A stretch of 64,000 nt of DNA from positions 299,148 through 363,147 of the forward strand of contig FJOG01000027.1 in assembly GCA_900073065.1 (NCBI GenBank), in the 5' to 3' direction. The notes beneath the pieces were generated by a model that saw nothing but the letters and a program-made list of their open reading frames with translations, was not told where the DNA came from and did not search any database. A program made the position numbers and the translations under genes. The DNA comes from Phialocephala subalpina (lineage: Eukaryota; Ascomycota; Leotiomycetes; Helotiales; Mollisiaceae). Below are positions 22,057-34,325 of the stretch, piece after piece (position 1 is the first letter of the stretch; every line of letters starts with the position of its first letter).

Positions 22057-23699
22057 ATGGATAGTTCTCATCCTAATGGAGGGAATGGAAGTCACAGCTC
22101 AAATACGTCCAATGTCAAGATCCCAAAGCGAAGATCCAGGCTAGGTTCGTAAGCCTCCCTTGATGTCCCACTCAGCTGACATGTCCAGGCTGCTCAACAT
22201 GCCGAAAGCGTAAAGTCCGATGCGATGAACAGAAACCAGTCTGCTCAGCCTGTTCGCGGCTCACACTTCCGTGCACATGGCGAGAAACTTCCACCAGGAG
22301 GAGCTCAACTCTTTCTGTTGACGTCGAATCGAACTCATCGGGGGCTACACTCAATGCACCGGATTCTGTGGGCAGTCCAACCGTCCTACCAGCCATCGGG
22401 ATTCCAAGTCCAAATGGCCTTCATTTCGGACGAACAGAGACATCGAGACAGACTGTTACGATTTCTGTCGAGGACCAAGATCCGTTGCAGCACTTTGTTA
22501 CCACGATGACCAAGTTCTGTATTCTCCGAAATTGCATCTACGATGATCTGTATGGATACATCCTCACGAACATGGGCCTATTCAATCAAGCCTTGTTCGG
22601 CTCCATGATGGCGTGGTCGTTTCTTCATTTATCACAGATGCGAAATCAGCCGCTGGACAAAGCAGAAGCGCGGTACGAGGCAACAATTAAGCTCCTGAAT
22701 CAGGAGATCGAAAATGAACAGGACATCAACGTATTGTTGTCGATCATATGGTTTCTGCTTCAGTATGAACTGTTGCGCGCTGAAGGAGTGGATAGGTTCC
22801 ATCAGCTGCTGAATTGTGCCACCAACATCGCGAAAGGAGAGCTCCAGAGACATGATTCTGACCCTTCAAGGTCTCGCATTGATTCTATTGGATGTATAGT
22901 TTTGGTGTGGATGAGCTCTCGAGACAGCCAAGCTGCAAATTATGGTGGGACTGGGAGGCTGCTGGGATATTTGAAGAAATATCCCTATATCTATGAATTG
23001 ATAGACCAATCGTCTGTAGTGGATCCGATCCCTTCAGCATCGAGTTTGGGAGAGAAGGAATCGAGGCAAATGCGTGATTGCATGCGTTTCAGCCTAAGGA
23101 ACATGATTGTGCAAGGTCAGATTGCCATTCTTGGACGTTGGAGACCTGAAGCAGGAGATTCTTCGAGCTGGAATTCGGTGTATGCAAGCCTCGCGATTTT
23201 GAAGAAAGAGATCGAAGAAGATGATTGTTCGGAAGCAGTAGACGCATTGGCAGTAGCGAAGGGCTCTGTTCGGGCAATGCCAACCGTGTCGGCTCTTAGC
23301 TACAATCGACTATTACTTCTAGCCTCATACTACGGAGGGTTGATATCCTATCACCAGTTCGTTCCGGCTGGGGATGCAGAAATCGAGCGCGAGCCGCTGC
23401 TCGAACTTGAAGAGTGTGCTGCTAGGATCATCAGGATTACACTTCGGGTTATGCGAGACCGACCCACCACACCGCAATCGATATGGCCCACATCGCTCTT
23501 CAAAGCTGCGACCACAATCAAAGATCCGATATATCAAGCCTGGGCGGTACGTGCATTCGAACAGGTTGAAGGTTGGGGAGCCAATTGGGTGAAAACAAGG
23601 ATTCTGCTTGAGAATATCATTGATCGACAGAATCGCTCAGGGGTCGATGTTGACTTTGTGAAGGTGATGGAAGAGACGACGGGATATTTCATTGTCTAA
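22057..23699 (+). CDS. Zn2Cys6 transcription factor
   Basis: Two exons (22057-22144 and 22189-23699) give 533 codons, 532 residues. The 44-bp intron (GTTCGT..CCAG, an unusual 5' site) falls right before the DNA-binding domain. The spliced zinc cluster has perfect spacing C-x2-C-x6-C-x6-C-x2-C-x6-C, beginning CSTCRKRKVRCDEQ at residue 31. The rest is helical and matches the C6 regulators with a 'fungal specific transcription factor' C-terminal region (FNQALFGSMMAWSFLHLSQM, WFLLQYELLRAEG). The stop lies only 25 bp from the end of the convergent PuuE-like deacetylase relic, but the target genes are unknown. Confidence 0.88.
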
Positions 23700-23723
23700 T
23701 TGGTCCTCTCGGACATGTACGTC

Positions 23724-24893
23724 TTAGGCCAAGCGACCTTTCTGATACGGGAACTTTTCCCGGAAATGCAAAGCAATATCCTTCCTTGTCGTCACCCAGA
23801 CATCCCGTTTCAAGGCTATGTACTCCACAAACTTCTCAACAGCCGTGAAGCGACCCGGCTTGCCACTTATTCTACAGTGAAGACCGATAGTCATCATCTT
23901 CGGCGACCCTCTTTGTCCCTCGGCATACAACACATCGAACGCACTCTTCAGGTACTCCTCGAAAGCGCCCATCGAACCCCATCCTCCCGCCGGAACAGCG
24001 AATTTGAGGTCGTTGCAGTCATACCTAGCGATGTCAGTCAGTCAAGCTGAGGCAATGGAGGTGTCAACTCACGTGTACGGCATCATGAGCATTCCATTTG
24101 GTGAAGGGTGGTCTTTTTCTGCGGGCACGTCGGTCCAGTAGGCAGGTCGTCAGCATAGGTATCCGCTTCGTACAACAGAGGAAGATTTCTTTCCGAGAAC
24201 ACTTCATAGAGCGACCTTTCGAGTGAGGGGAAAGACGCCCATAGTACCAGCCAACAGGGTATTGTCCAGTGGTCTTCTTCAATGATTCGAGCTGTCGAAC
24301 AATGTACTCTTTTTCCTCGCCTGACTTCATACCATGATAATCAACCCATCTACCTTCTCAGCAATCTTTCCACCTTCGAGTCAGAGACTCACCTGTAAGC
24401 ATGCGAAGCAACCTCATGCCCACCATCCGTAAACGCCTTTGCTACCTCGGGATTCTTCTCCAATGCCATTCCCACAGCATAAGCAGTTACCGGCATCTTA
24501 TGCTTTTCGAACAGATTCAGCAATCTCCAAACTCCAACTCGAGATCCATAATCATAATCACTTTCCACATTGGTGGCTCGCTCCCCGGTCCTAAAAGGCA
24601 CGTGAGATTGCTCCCAAAGAGCGTTCTCAGATCTTTCGTCACCGTTGAGGGCAGTTCTTTCAGCTCCCTGGACTTTGTTAGGTTGGAAGATATACTGAGG
24701 AGCGGTGTAAAGGTACCTCTTCGTAGTTGATCACGAAAGATACTGCAATTTTGGCTCCGTTGGGCCATTCTGGGTTGAGGCTCTTTCGTCCGAATCCGAC
24801 GCTGTCTCGTGGGAAGTCATGCTTTGTTCCTTGGAGAGGGTCGACACTTGGTGCACCTAAAGCGCCGACGCCATTGAGTTGTTTGGTGGTCAT
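23724..24893 (-). pseudogene. PuuE-like polysaccharide deacetylase/allantoinase with two 1-bp deletions
   Basis: Four exons (24893-24717, 24667-24393, 24349-24073, 24024-23724) join with good splice sites and read WPNGAKIAVSFVINYEE, GVWRLLNLFEKHKMPVTAYA, NPEVAKAF, GHEVASHAYR, GWYYGRLSPHSK, then SPKMMTIGLHCRI to the end. This is the NodB-fold family containing PuuE-type cyclic-amide hydrolases and fungal chitin-deacetylase-like enzymes, with the metal-binding H-x-x-x-H in GHEVASH. In exon 3 the frame moves twice by one missing base (near SPHSK and near DDLP/WTDVPAEK). The exon total, 1030 bp, becomes 344 codons only if two bases are added. It is therefore a pseudogene or carries two assembly deletions. 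Convergent with the Zn2Cys6 gene. Confidence 0.82.
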
Positions 24894-25264
24894 TTTGCTC
24901 GAAAGCGAGTTTAGAAAAAGTCTCGAGCTGGTTGATGATGCAGATATTGTCTTCGACGACTTGATGAACCAAAGATGAGCTAATTTTGATGCTTCCTGCC
25001 CAATCGGGAAGTAATCCGCCTCGTCTTCAGCCCACTTTCGAGCTCCTTCTCCTTCAGTTCCCCTCCTCCATCCCACTTTCACATGTTTGTTTGATACACT
25101 TCACTTGTCGGATAATTGCCGAGCAGACTCGCGTATCCCCATATATCGATCTTTGATAAGACTCGATCAGTCGCCAATGAATAATTACACTGATTGGGGA
25201 GTTGTTGTCTACGATTCTAGTTAAAAAATTACAAGTGTATCAAGCCGTCTCCCTCCCTCCGATC
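24894..25264. other. Promoter region of the deacetylase relic
   Basis: 370 bases between the start of the deacetylase gene and the end of the monooxygenase relic, both on the minus strand. No other gene was seen. Confidence 0.5.
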
Positions 25265-26580
25265 TCAGGCTTCCACACTCTCACGAAACTTTGCAACTCT
25301 GTCAGACATCTCCCGCTGGCGAATATTTACATCTTCGCCAACTGTATCCCCCATACCACTTCCCCGAGTGACAGCTTCTGCTCCCCTAGGAAGTATCTCC
25401 GCTTCGTAATCCTTCTGTATAAGCGCAACCCGGTCTGCGCTTTCTCTCTTCGTATACTTCCCGATATTTCCTCCCGGTCGCACGGCATCAAGAAGAGCAT
25501 TGTTCGCACCTTCTCCGAGAAATGGCAACATTGGATGAGCTGCATCGCCAAGGATCGTGACGCGACCTCCTAGAAGTTCCTGGTATGGCGCCCATTGATG
25601 GAGTTGCAGAGGCGGGTACATGAGAGTTTGAGATGTTGCAAGGCGAACAATTTGCGTCAATCTTGTATCGAACTCTTCAGCGCATTTCCTCTAGAAGTGT
25701 TCAAGAAACTCCTTGCGAGTGGCTGTCTGCATCCAGTCGTTTCTTCCAAGTTCTGAAGCTTCTGGATCGTGCCAGAAGTACATCTACTAGAAGTTTGCTG
25801 TCTCGCAATCTTCTGTGATATCTTTCACGCCGACGAAGAGATTTGAAGATTGGACTCCAACGATGTAGAAAGATGGTCCGTTTTTGAGTTCTTGTTGATA
25901 GCGTTCTTTTCCAAGACTGGCTTTTCCAATGACAATGCCATATGGTGTGGGCATTGGCTCCACTGGATTGGCTTGGAGCAATTGCTTGCAGACTACACCT
26001 GGTTAGAGATGACTTTTTCTTGGAGTCCTTATCTTACGTCGACTGTGTAGACCATCGGCGCCAACCAAGATATCTCCAGAAGCCGATGTACCGTCCTCGA
26101 AATAGGCAGTCACATCATGATCCGTTTCTCCATATCGAACGAATTTCTTGTTCCATTGAATATCGAGGTGCTGGGCCGGCATCTGACGAAGCTTCGTTCG
26201 ATTGCAACGAATCATGTATCCCTCTTCTCCTTTGGCGACACCTCCAAAAGTGATCACACTATCTCCCTTGCAATTGAAGAAAGATCCACCATCAATGGCA
26301 TCAGTATTTGACATGACACTTCTTTATTCGAAAGTACTGAGGCCATCAGGAATGTTGGATATCAATTCGTTCAATGTCCTGTTTAAATGAGAGACATTCT
26401 CGACAGAAGACTGGAAACTTACCAATGAAGTGACAGTGCCTAGCCTTGGACACGTGAATGGTCATTTGAATCTCTCTCGAATACCTCAAATGATATTCCT
26501 TACTTTTTTAATGTTTGTGCTAAGGCGAGACCTCTAAGTCCACTACTGACAATGAGGACATGCGGACTTTTCGGTGACAT
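25265..26580 (-). pseudogene. FAD-dependent aromatic monooxygenase relic with six in-frame stops
   Basis: One continuous frame (with two introns of normal form) spells a class A flavin monooxygenase of the salicylate-hydroxylase type: VLIVSSGLRGLALAQTLKK (the GxGxxG loop, first Gly changed to Ser), GISFEVFERD, DILVGADGLHS (DG motif), and GRVTILGDAAHPMLPFLGEG (the GD FAD/ribityl motif). Six stops interrupt it without shifting the frame: TAA after LKK, TAG inside VQG_ALSLHW, TAA before RSVMSNTD, TAG TAG after ETANF, and TAG after FLEHF. Intact relatives hydroxylate phenolic acids using FAD and NAD(P)H. Stops without indels are what RIP-type C-to-T change produces; several are TAG. The terminal part (RPGGNIGKYTKRES) is divergent. 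Confidence 0.8.
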
Positions 26581-28248
26581 TGCAATACCTTTAGCAGAGA
26601 TGTTGAAATTGAATTTTGAGAAGAAGTTTCGATGCGATTGACTGATGAATAGATACCTCCATTGAGATACATACCGTTGCATTATATAATTGCTTACTAT
26701 GTAGCAACGAGGCGGACGGCATATTCGCGGACTGGCGACTACGGCCCGAAGGCTGAGAACCTCTCTGCCACAACGGTGCGGACTCTCTACTATACCACGA
26801 AGTTAGCCATTTGGTTGCAGATCGCAGCCATTGACGTTGAAAGATGATTCGTCTTGCGACTTCCAAAATCTGCGGCGTCCTGACGGACTCCGCTAGACTT
26901 TCCACGACGACTAATTTTCGTGAAGAGTTTCCGAGGTGCCCTGCCGTGCCCTGCCGTGCCTTGCTAGAAGCAATCAAGCGAGCCCCTACACTTTAGCGAG
27001 TGTCTGAACCTCACGTTTACTATAACTTCGAGAGGTTCGCCTGAGTGGGGTTCTGCTATATCCTATTATTCCTTAGAAATGAGATCTTCCTGCTACCATT
27101 TTCTATCTCTTACTTCGACGCACATTCGTAGTAATACGAGGGCCGAAAGCGCGAGTGGAAGCCCGAAGAGGTGGTTTAGCGAGTGCATTCAGCCTCACTT
27201 TGGGGTCTGCATCACAACAAGCAACGACGCAACCAAGGAACCATTGGCATCATTCAATATCTGACATTCTCTAGAAAGAACGTGCAATCATTTCGTATCG
27301 TAAAACCGTTGCGTTATGAAGTTATACAAGTTGCAGGTGTCGCGCCTCGCGATTTTAGGTGGCTCGCTAAGTACAGGTTCTCGCTTGGGGTCTTCAGGGG
27401 GGACAACGCCACCAACTTTTAAAAGGTGGCTGACTTGACTTTATCCGCAAATTAAAATGGCGACTATTGCATGAATCAATCCTTCAAAGTGACTGCCGTG
27501 AGTATTTTGGGGTGAAATTTCCTGCGTCACCCAGTGGCTGAGGTCAATAACTGTTGTTGAAGGCTGGCCAGCGCCGACTTCTCGACATCACCTCAAGAGC
27601 GCATGACAGTCCCAATAACTTGGACCTAGTCCCCCCGATTTTCGCATGGAGCAACAATGTGCCGTCACTGCTGTGAGTTGACTCGGGTCAGAGATTTTCC
27701 TTTTCGCACTGACAACAGTTCGTCTCTTTCAACTGCGCTCGGTTCATGATTTCCCCTCGCAAACATGGTATGCTTGATTTATGATGCGCAAGTTGATTCA
27801 GGCTTGGCGCAGGATCATTACGAGCAGCGTTTCTGCAGGACATTTTATGCGAGTGCTGACGGTGTTGTCAGGACGAACAGTTCCGTCTCGTCTCCGAATT
27901 TTGACCCCTATATGTTGTCGTGATAATGGTAGGATTTCCAACCACCACTGCAACTGTACCCCAGATAATCAGTGCACTCGCTGACCGAAAAGGATTTGTG
28001 TACTACTTCAGCCATTCCTTCTCGGAAATACCTTCACATTCTGCTGACGTCCTGTGGACGCAGTTATGCAAAAATCAGAGCATGGCTGTCTCATCAACCA
28101 CGAAGGAGTTTTCAACTTTGGTAAGGAAGGCTGACAATGCCAACTTCAAGAGTAAGGCTGGATGTCGGAGGATATAAGGAGGGCAATGATCAGGCCGATG
28201 GATCGCAACTTGATGATATTCAGAACTACAATTCTACTTACAAACGAA
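26581..28248. other. Intergenic, no gene recognised
   Basis: About 1.7 kb between the monooxygenase relic and the multicopper oxidase. Only short frames without domains are present. A 12-bp word is directly repeated near 26940-26960 (TGCCCTGCCGTG). Confidence 0.45.
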
Positions 28249-30110
28249 ATGTTCAAACCAATTCTGCTTCTTCTATCAATACCGTCGACACTTGCAGCGA
28301 TTATATCCTATGACTGGAACATTGGCTTTGTCTCTGCAGCTCCTGATGGCGTCTCGCGGCAGGTCATTGGAATAAATGGTCAATGGCCATTACCTGTCAT
28401 CGAGGGCACCGCGGGGGACACGGTGACAATCAACATTACCAATAGCTTGGGGAACCAATCAACAGGACTTCATTTCCATGGAATCAACCAGAAAGGTACT
28501 CCATTTATGGATGGACCGAGTGCTGTATCTCAATGTCCGGTGCCTCCAGGATCATCGTTCACATATACTTTTCAAGTGAGTGCTACCAATGAATTCTCGG
28601 AACAAAGCTGACTTTCACAGCTCGATGAGCCTGGTACTTACTGGTATCACTCCCACAGCAATGGTCAATATCCAGATGGTCTGAGAGGTATGTTCCTCTT
28701 TCCTCTTCTTGAAAATTATGCTGACATTCCCAGGACCCTTGATCGTCCATGATCCGAATGACCCGTATGCTGGCCAATACGACGAAGAGATCATTCTTAC
28801 GACATCAGATTGGTATCACGATGAAGTTGGGACCTTGATTCAGCAATTGTTGAACACTTCAAACACCGGCTTCAATCCACCCATCCCCGATTCGCTCCTT
28901 CTCAACGATACCCAGGCTGCGAAATTCCATTTCACGCCAGGCAAGACGTACAAGGTCCGAATCATCAGCATGGCGGCATTCGCATCTACGCTCTTCCAGT
29001 TTGGCGGACATCAGATGCAAATCATTGAAGTTGATGGCAGCTATACTCAAATCGCAACGGCCGATCAGATTCGAGTTGCTCCAGCCCAGCGGTACACCGT
29101 TCTCATCAAGGCTCTAGCGACAACCGATCTCAATTATGCATTCTTGGTCGCTTTAGATATCAATCGAGATTTCACTAATGTCTCTGCGTCGGTATTTCCT
29201 CACAACATCACTGGATATATCGTCTACGATGAATCGAAAGCCTACCCTTCCTTCCCGGTGGAGGTGGATACTTGGGCTCCAGCGGACGATGTTACATTCC
29301 AGTCCCAGTCTGGACAGAGCTTGCTGGCAAGTCCGACAAAGGAGATCACGTTGAACTTCACTTTCGGCATTGATTCTCAAGGTGTTCCGAGGTCATACTT
29401 CAACAACATCACTTACGTCGCGCAGAAGGTACCGTCTCTTTTCACTGCCTTCACCACCGGGAGCTCAAACACCAATCCGCTTGTATACGGTACCGTCAAT
29501 CCATTCGTCGTGGAAAGCGGAGACATTGTCCAGATCGTTGTCAACAACAATGATGCTGCGATCCATCCTTTTCACCTTCACGGGCATCAGTTCCAAGTCC
29601 TGGAGAGACCAGCATCCGGCTCGGGGGCCTTTGACGGGCATAACATCGCATTCCTAGGAGCCCCAATGCAGCGAGATACCGTCACAGTCAACGCCAACAG
29701 CTACGTGGTCCTTCGATTCCAAGCCAATAATCCTGGCGTTTGGTTGTTCCATTGTCATATTGAGTGGCATGTCATCATGGGACTTGCAGCAACGATCATC
29801 GAGGCACCGGAATCACTTGCTGGGGGCACCATTCCTTCTGATCATCAATCAGTTTGCAACGCTCAGAAAATTCCTCTTGCTGGCAATGCTGCGGGGAACA
29901 CACAGAACTTCTTGGACTTGGCGGGGGCGAATACGCAGCCTCCAAATCCTGATAATGGGTAAGTCATTTCTCGAATGGCTCGTGAAATTTTGCTGACTCT
30001 TCTTCAGGCCCACATTTGAACCAAGCTGTGTCAACTCGGGAAGTTGTGATGAGAAGAGGAAGCGTGAGAGGCGTCATCGCAGGAGCTTTCCTGTGCTCGA
30101 GGCATTTTGA
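28249..30110 (+). CDS. Fet3-type multicopper oxidase (ferroxidase/laccase)
   Basis: Four exons (28249-28575, 28621-28687, 28734-29958, 30008-30110) sum to 574 codons, 573 residues. ATG at 28249 starts a signal peptide ([17 protein letters not shown]). All four copper-binding motifs are present: HFHG near 75, [13 protein letters not shown] near 117, [10 protein letters not shown] near 410 and HCHIEWH near 470. The sequence around the second motif ([15 protein letters not shown]) is the Fet3/Abr1 type rather than classic laccase. Such enzymes oxidise Fe(II) or phenols with four copper ions at the cell surface. The last intron is optional: without splicing the protein ends at 29962, with it a short Cys/Arg-rich tail ([13 protein letters not shown]) is added. 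No C-terminal membrane anchor is seen, so it is probably secreted. No Ftr1 permease gene is adjacent. Confidence 0.9.
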
Positions 30111-30390
30111 TAGGAGTCTCCAGAGGCATATTTGGCGCATGATTTCTGTTTTGACGGGAACGCTTTTGATGACGGTATGGCTTTCTTATTGGATGGAGCA
30201 TTACTGGTGTTGGCGCAGCGGTTGATGCGGCGTTTACTCACAGCACTTAAAGTGTTCAGGCTTTTTTGCGGGCTGAAGTTTGTTGCATGATACCACTCCC
30301 GACCATAAACCACAAGTTTATGTAATTAGAATGCGACTATAGATCACCAAGTCCAAATTATACGAATAGTCATTATTTGGTGGGTTCTCG

Positions 30391-31040
30391 TCATTTTGGC
30401 CTTTCTAAGCGCCATACGACCACATCTCTCTTCGTCTCAATCCCGTCACGAATTTCTATGCCAAGCTGGTAGACAGACTTCAGATGCTCGCCTCTTTTGA
30501 ATCCTAACTTGTTTACTAGACTTGTACTGGCTGTATTTGTTGGATCTATATCTGCTGTGAGAGTATCCTTTGAATCCCCTTTTCAAACTCGTCAGATTTG
30601 GTAGAGTTCAAATACCTTCTTTCCCACACCAGGAGGGTAGAAACCGGAGAAATGGAGAACGTACTTCCAGGAGCCCAGTAGAGCTTGATGAATAATTTCA
30701 ATGCTTCAGTCCCATATCCTTTCCCCCAATAATCTGGATGAAGCCCGTACCCCAATTCGGCTGCATCAGACATGACCCGTACTGGGCCAATAGTTCCTAT
30801 CAGTCTTGGTTTCCCATTCTCACTAGAGTCCGCGGACGATTTCAACAATATAGCGTAATTCTCTTTTGTACGATTCTCAGGAGTTGGGAGCGCCTTGGTG
30901 GCCATCCTCACTCTCGTCTCTTCAAGGCTTGTGCTCGGTAGGGTGGGTCTGGCATCGTTAGGAACCGATGCATTCAATGAATCAATGGGAACGTCTAAAA
31001 GATTGGATAATTGGAATAGAAAGGTGTAACTAACGACCAT
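30391..31040 (-). CDS. GNAT-family N-acetyltransferase with one frame break
   Basis: Exon 1 (31040-30616) and exon 2 (30567-30391) flank a 48-bp intron (GTATTT..AAAG). The acetyl-CoA-binding region reads PRLIGTIGPVR then ELGYGLHPDYWGKGYGTEAL, the RimJ/RimL-type GNAT signature, and the C-terminus reads DPTNTASTSLVNKLGFKRG. Between APGS (near 30661) and FYPPGVGKK the frame moves by one base; exon 1 is 425 bp, one short of a whole codon number. It may be a recent pseudogene, a sequencing deletion, or contain an extra small intron. Likely acetylates an amine or a protein N-terminus; the substrate is unknown. Confidence 0.65.
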
Positions 31041-34000
31041 TCCATACCCTTTGGGTTCGAAATATAAAGGTGGTAGTCATCTAAATGCTAGTCTATGTTG
31101 AGTGGCCGGAGCCACAACCGCTCGGACTCGGCAACGTATTGTGGCATAATTGCGAGGCGTTCAACTAGTCATGAAAGACGTGAAACAAATAATAAAATAA
31201 ACTTTAGATAAGATGATTTGTAAAATAGTGACGTGTCATTGAGAAACACGTGGATGTAGAAACTAAATAGGAAGGTGGAGTTGAGGGATTGCTTGTTTTG
31301 GATGTGGGCGGGATCCGAGACTTGATAGAGACAAAAGGAAATGACCAATCGGCGTAAAGTAATATAGGAAGGGTGTAGATAGCGGGTATTCTCGAGAATA
31401 AGGCAAATAAACCCTCTTTGGAGCCAAGGAGTCGCCTTGAGCGTGTGGAATGTGATCATGAGGAAAGGGATTTTGCCATCCAAGAGAAACGCCGGGTTTG
31501 AGGTGACAGCTACTCGGGCATGACAGTCGCGAAATGAAAACCCAATTATCTCAGCTGAGAAACAGGTGAATTGGTGTGGAAAGAAAGGGAAGCAATTTAG
31601 ATCGGACGACTTTTGAGATATCAAGCAAAGCCGGACATAATGGATGGAGACAAGAGACTGCCCCGATGAGGCCATCTCGCTCGAGTTGTTTGTTTCCTGT
31701 TCATGTTTGAGGAGGATTGAGAGTTTATATATCTCAAACAACCGCCTTAGTTACAGCACATGAAGTTGGGAACGAAACAAGGATGAATTTGCCAATTTGA
31801 AGATGAATCACAACTGAGTCGAGTGACTTTGGGCTTGCAGTGCACTTTTTTCTTCTTTTAAAAGTATAAATACAGTTAGAGCAACTCACCAGCACTTACG
31901 ATCTATCATCTCTTGATGCCGAAGTCGCAGAACACACTGGTCCCGAGAAGTCACTCAATCTCTCTTCGACAAACCCGACCAGCTCCTTTTGCACTCGATT
32001 CTTCGAAGCTCGAAATTGTGGCCAGGCGGCAAATTTAGAGGTGTCGTCTTTCAAATTTTTTAAAAAAGAGAAAAGGACACTTGACAGCAAAAAAGTTCAC
32101 CACAAAAATTCCACAAATATCATGCACGATGGCCCGGACCAAAGCAACATCCAGCAACACGGATTCCAAGACCGATCCTTCCAGCCAGATAAAACCGTAT
32201 AAGCAAACAAACAATGCTTGGGCTTTGCCAGACTCATACTGCGATAGATGCGGTTAGACAGGAAAAAGTGATGCTTCCAATCCCGAGGTTGACCCGGCCT
32301 TTTATACTCTCCTGGAGGGCAGCTGAAGGGCAGCAAGGTTGAGAGATGACCCAAAGAAATGCAAAAACATATCAGAGTCCGGGGAATTCACCGTTTCGGA
32401 AACAAACTTTGTCTCTGTGACTCATTCTTATAGATAGTCCTTCTTGCCTCTCACCTCTTTTGCAATTTGCAAATTCACAACTTAAATGCAAAGCAAACTC
32501 AAATCAAAGTCCGACGACATCACCATCAAGGTCAGAATTACAAACTTTATTTCTATGAATCGTTTCCTTTGAACCCAAGTGCTTCTCCCTTGAATGATAA
32601 ATCGTCGGTTCCCCCCTCCGTTTTTGAGACGATGAGTTACTACAAGCTCTCATTGACCACAAACAGGAGGTGTAGGAGCAAGATTTTAAAAGGGGTGGAA
32701 TACACGTTGGGCACCATCTATATTTGTTTAGCTAACGAGGTCAATACTAGACCTAATCTTTTGAATGAGTGGCCCTGCAGTTTCGCAATGTCATTTCGCT
32801 GACAGCAGGATTGGAATGACAACACAAGACGATTGACAACAACAGAATTCACTTTAAGAAAGATGCAGGATTCTACGTTTATCCTTGCACAAACACACTC
32901 CAAAGGAGAGGTTTGGAGAGGAACACAATTTCGTCTCCTCACACACAGAAAGAGGTGTTAGTCCTGGATGGAAGAAGAAAATAGGATCCTTGGTCAACAG
33001 TGGTCTGCAATCCCGCGGTTCAGCGGGCTTTATATACTTCGGAGAAAAAAAGTCTAAGTGGAAGCCCAAAATAGCATGCCTAATACTTTGTGTCAAAGCA
33101 GGCAAACCGATCCTGACCTAGACCGACGAGTTCACAGTCTTCAGCCCAAGCTCAAAATACCACTTGTTCCAGAAGGAGAAATGCGCCATGGTACTCTAGG
33201 TTGAGATATGGGGCCTGCTGGGCTTAGCCATTACTTGCTCAAAAGCTCTATCTTCCTTCCTGAAGCAAAAGAGGTTAAAAATGCAGATAGTGATAGATGT
33301 TGAAGGTGACAGCAGAATGGCTTCGATAGACGGAATTGATCCTTAATAGAATGGAATGAAGCAATAAGGGAGCTGGAAAAGTTCCGCAATCGTGATGGCT
33401 GCGAAGGCTATTGCATCAGCAGCAAAATTCAAGAGAAGCTTGGGTCACAACTGCAAATGCTAGGCTGCTAAGGATCGACATTGTGAAGTTGAAAGGAGCT
33501 ACACCATTCAATTTAATAACAGACATTGTAATCATGGACAGAGACCAATGAAGATGAACGGCAAGTACAGACATTGAGAACAAAGGATCACGGGAAAAAT
33601 GAGGCTCAAGTGAAAGGTTTTGGCGAAGAACAATGTTCGTACCTCCTTAGACTCAAAGCACAGGCGAAGTCCACCCAGTGCGAAAAAATCTCCGAAGCAA
33701 AAGCAATCCTTATCCGATCTCAAGCTACGAGTACGAAAGAACTTTCTTCTTCCTCTTCGCCTCATCCCCAAATTCCCGAAGAACTGATAGAAAAAGCAAC
33801 TCTCCCTCTCATATTATATTCTGTAAACGACCTGTCACACCACTCCCCTCGTTCCCATCCGTCATCCCTAGAACAGGGTAGCACCTTGAGTCCCGCATGC
33901 GTATTTGTCTTTCGTTGCTTTTCCCGTTTAAATGTCTCGCGGAGAAAAGGAGAGCTTTGCAGATGACGGTCACAATTCACAACTCACATCTCATCACACG

Positions 34001-34087
34001 ATCAATGCCTCCAAAACCTAACATCAAAAGAGAACACCTTGCGAGCTTCCCAATTCCCAATTTCTCCACTCTCCCGTCCGGCATCAA

Positions 34088-34325
34088 GGACTCGGAGTTT
34101 TGAACCTTTCCTCCACCTCCGTTCAAGCTTGAGCTTTGAACACCTCTTGACCTTCCCACCTTTCCCTGAAACTTATTTATCTACCGATTTGTCTACCGAG
34201 TTAGGATCGAGGACTCGGAGTTTTGAACATCCCCACCCCTCCGTTCCTTGCTCGAGCTTGAGCATTGTCCACCCCTCGCCCTTCCCACCTTCCCACTATT
34301 CCGATCCATGAAACTCATTTCTCAA
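34088..34325 (+). repeat. Diverged tandem duplication, about 123 bp per unit
   Basis: Two adjacent copies begin GGACTCGGAGTTTTGAAC at 34088 and 34211 and share CCTCCGTTC, GAGCTTGAGC, CACC and CTTCCCACC blocks in the same order, ending near AAACT-ATTT. Copies have drifted by substitutions and small indels. Confidence 0.75.

Noticed and set aside
31169..31741. 190-codon minus-strand frame
   Set aside because: No domain, no signal or membrane pattern, and codon use unlike neighbouring genes; kept only as a note.
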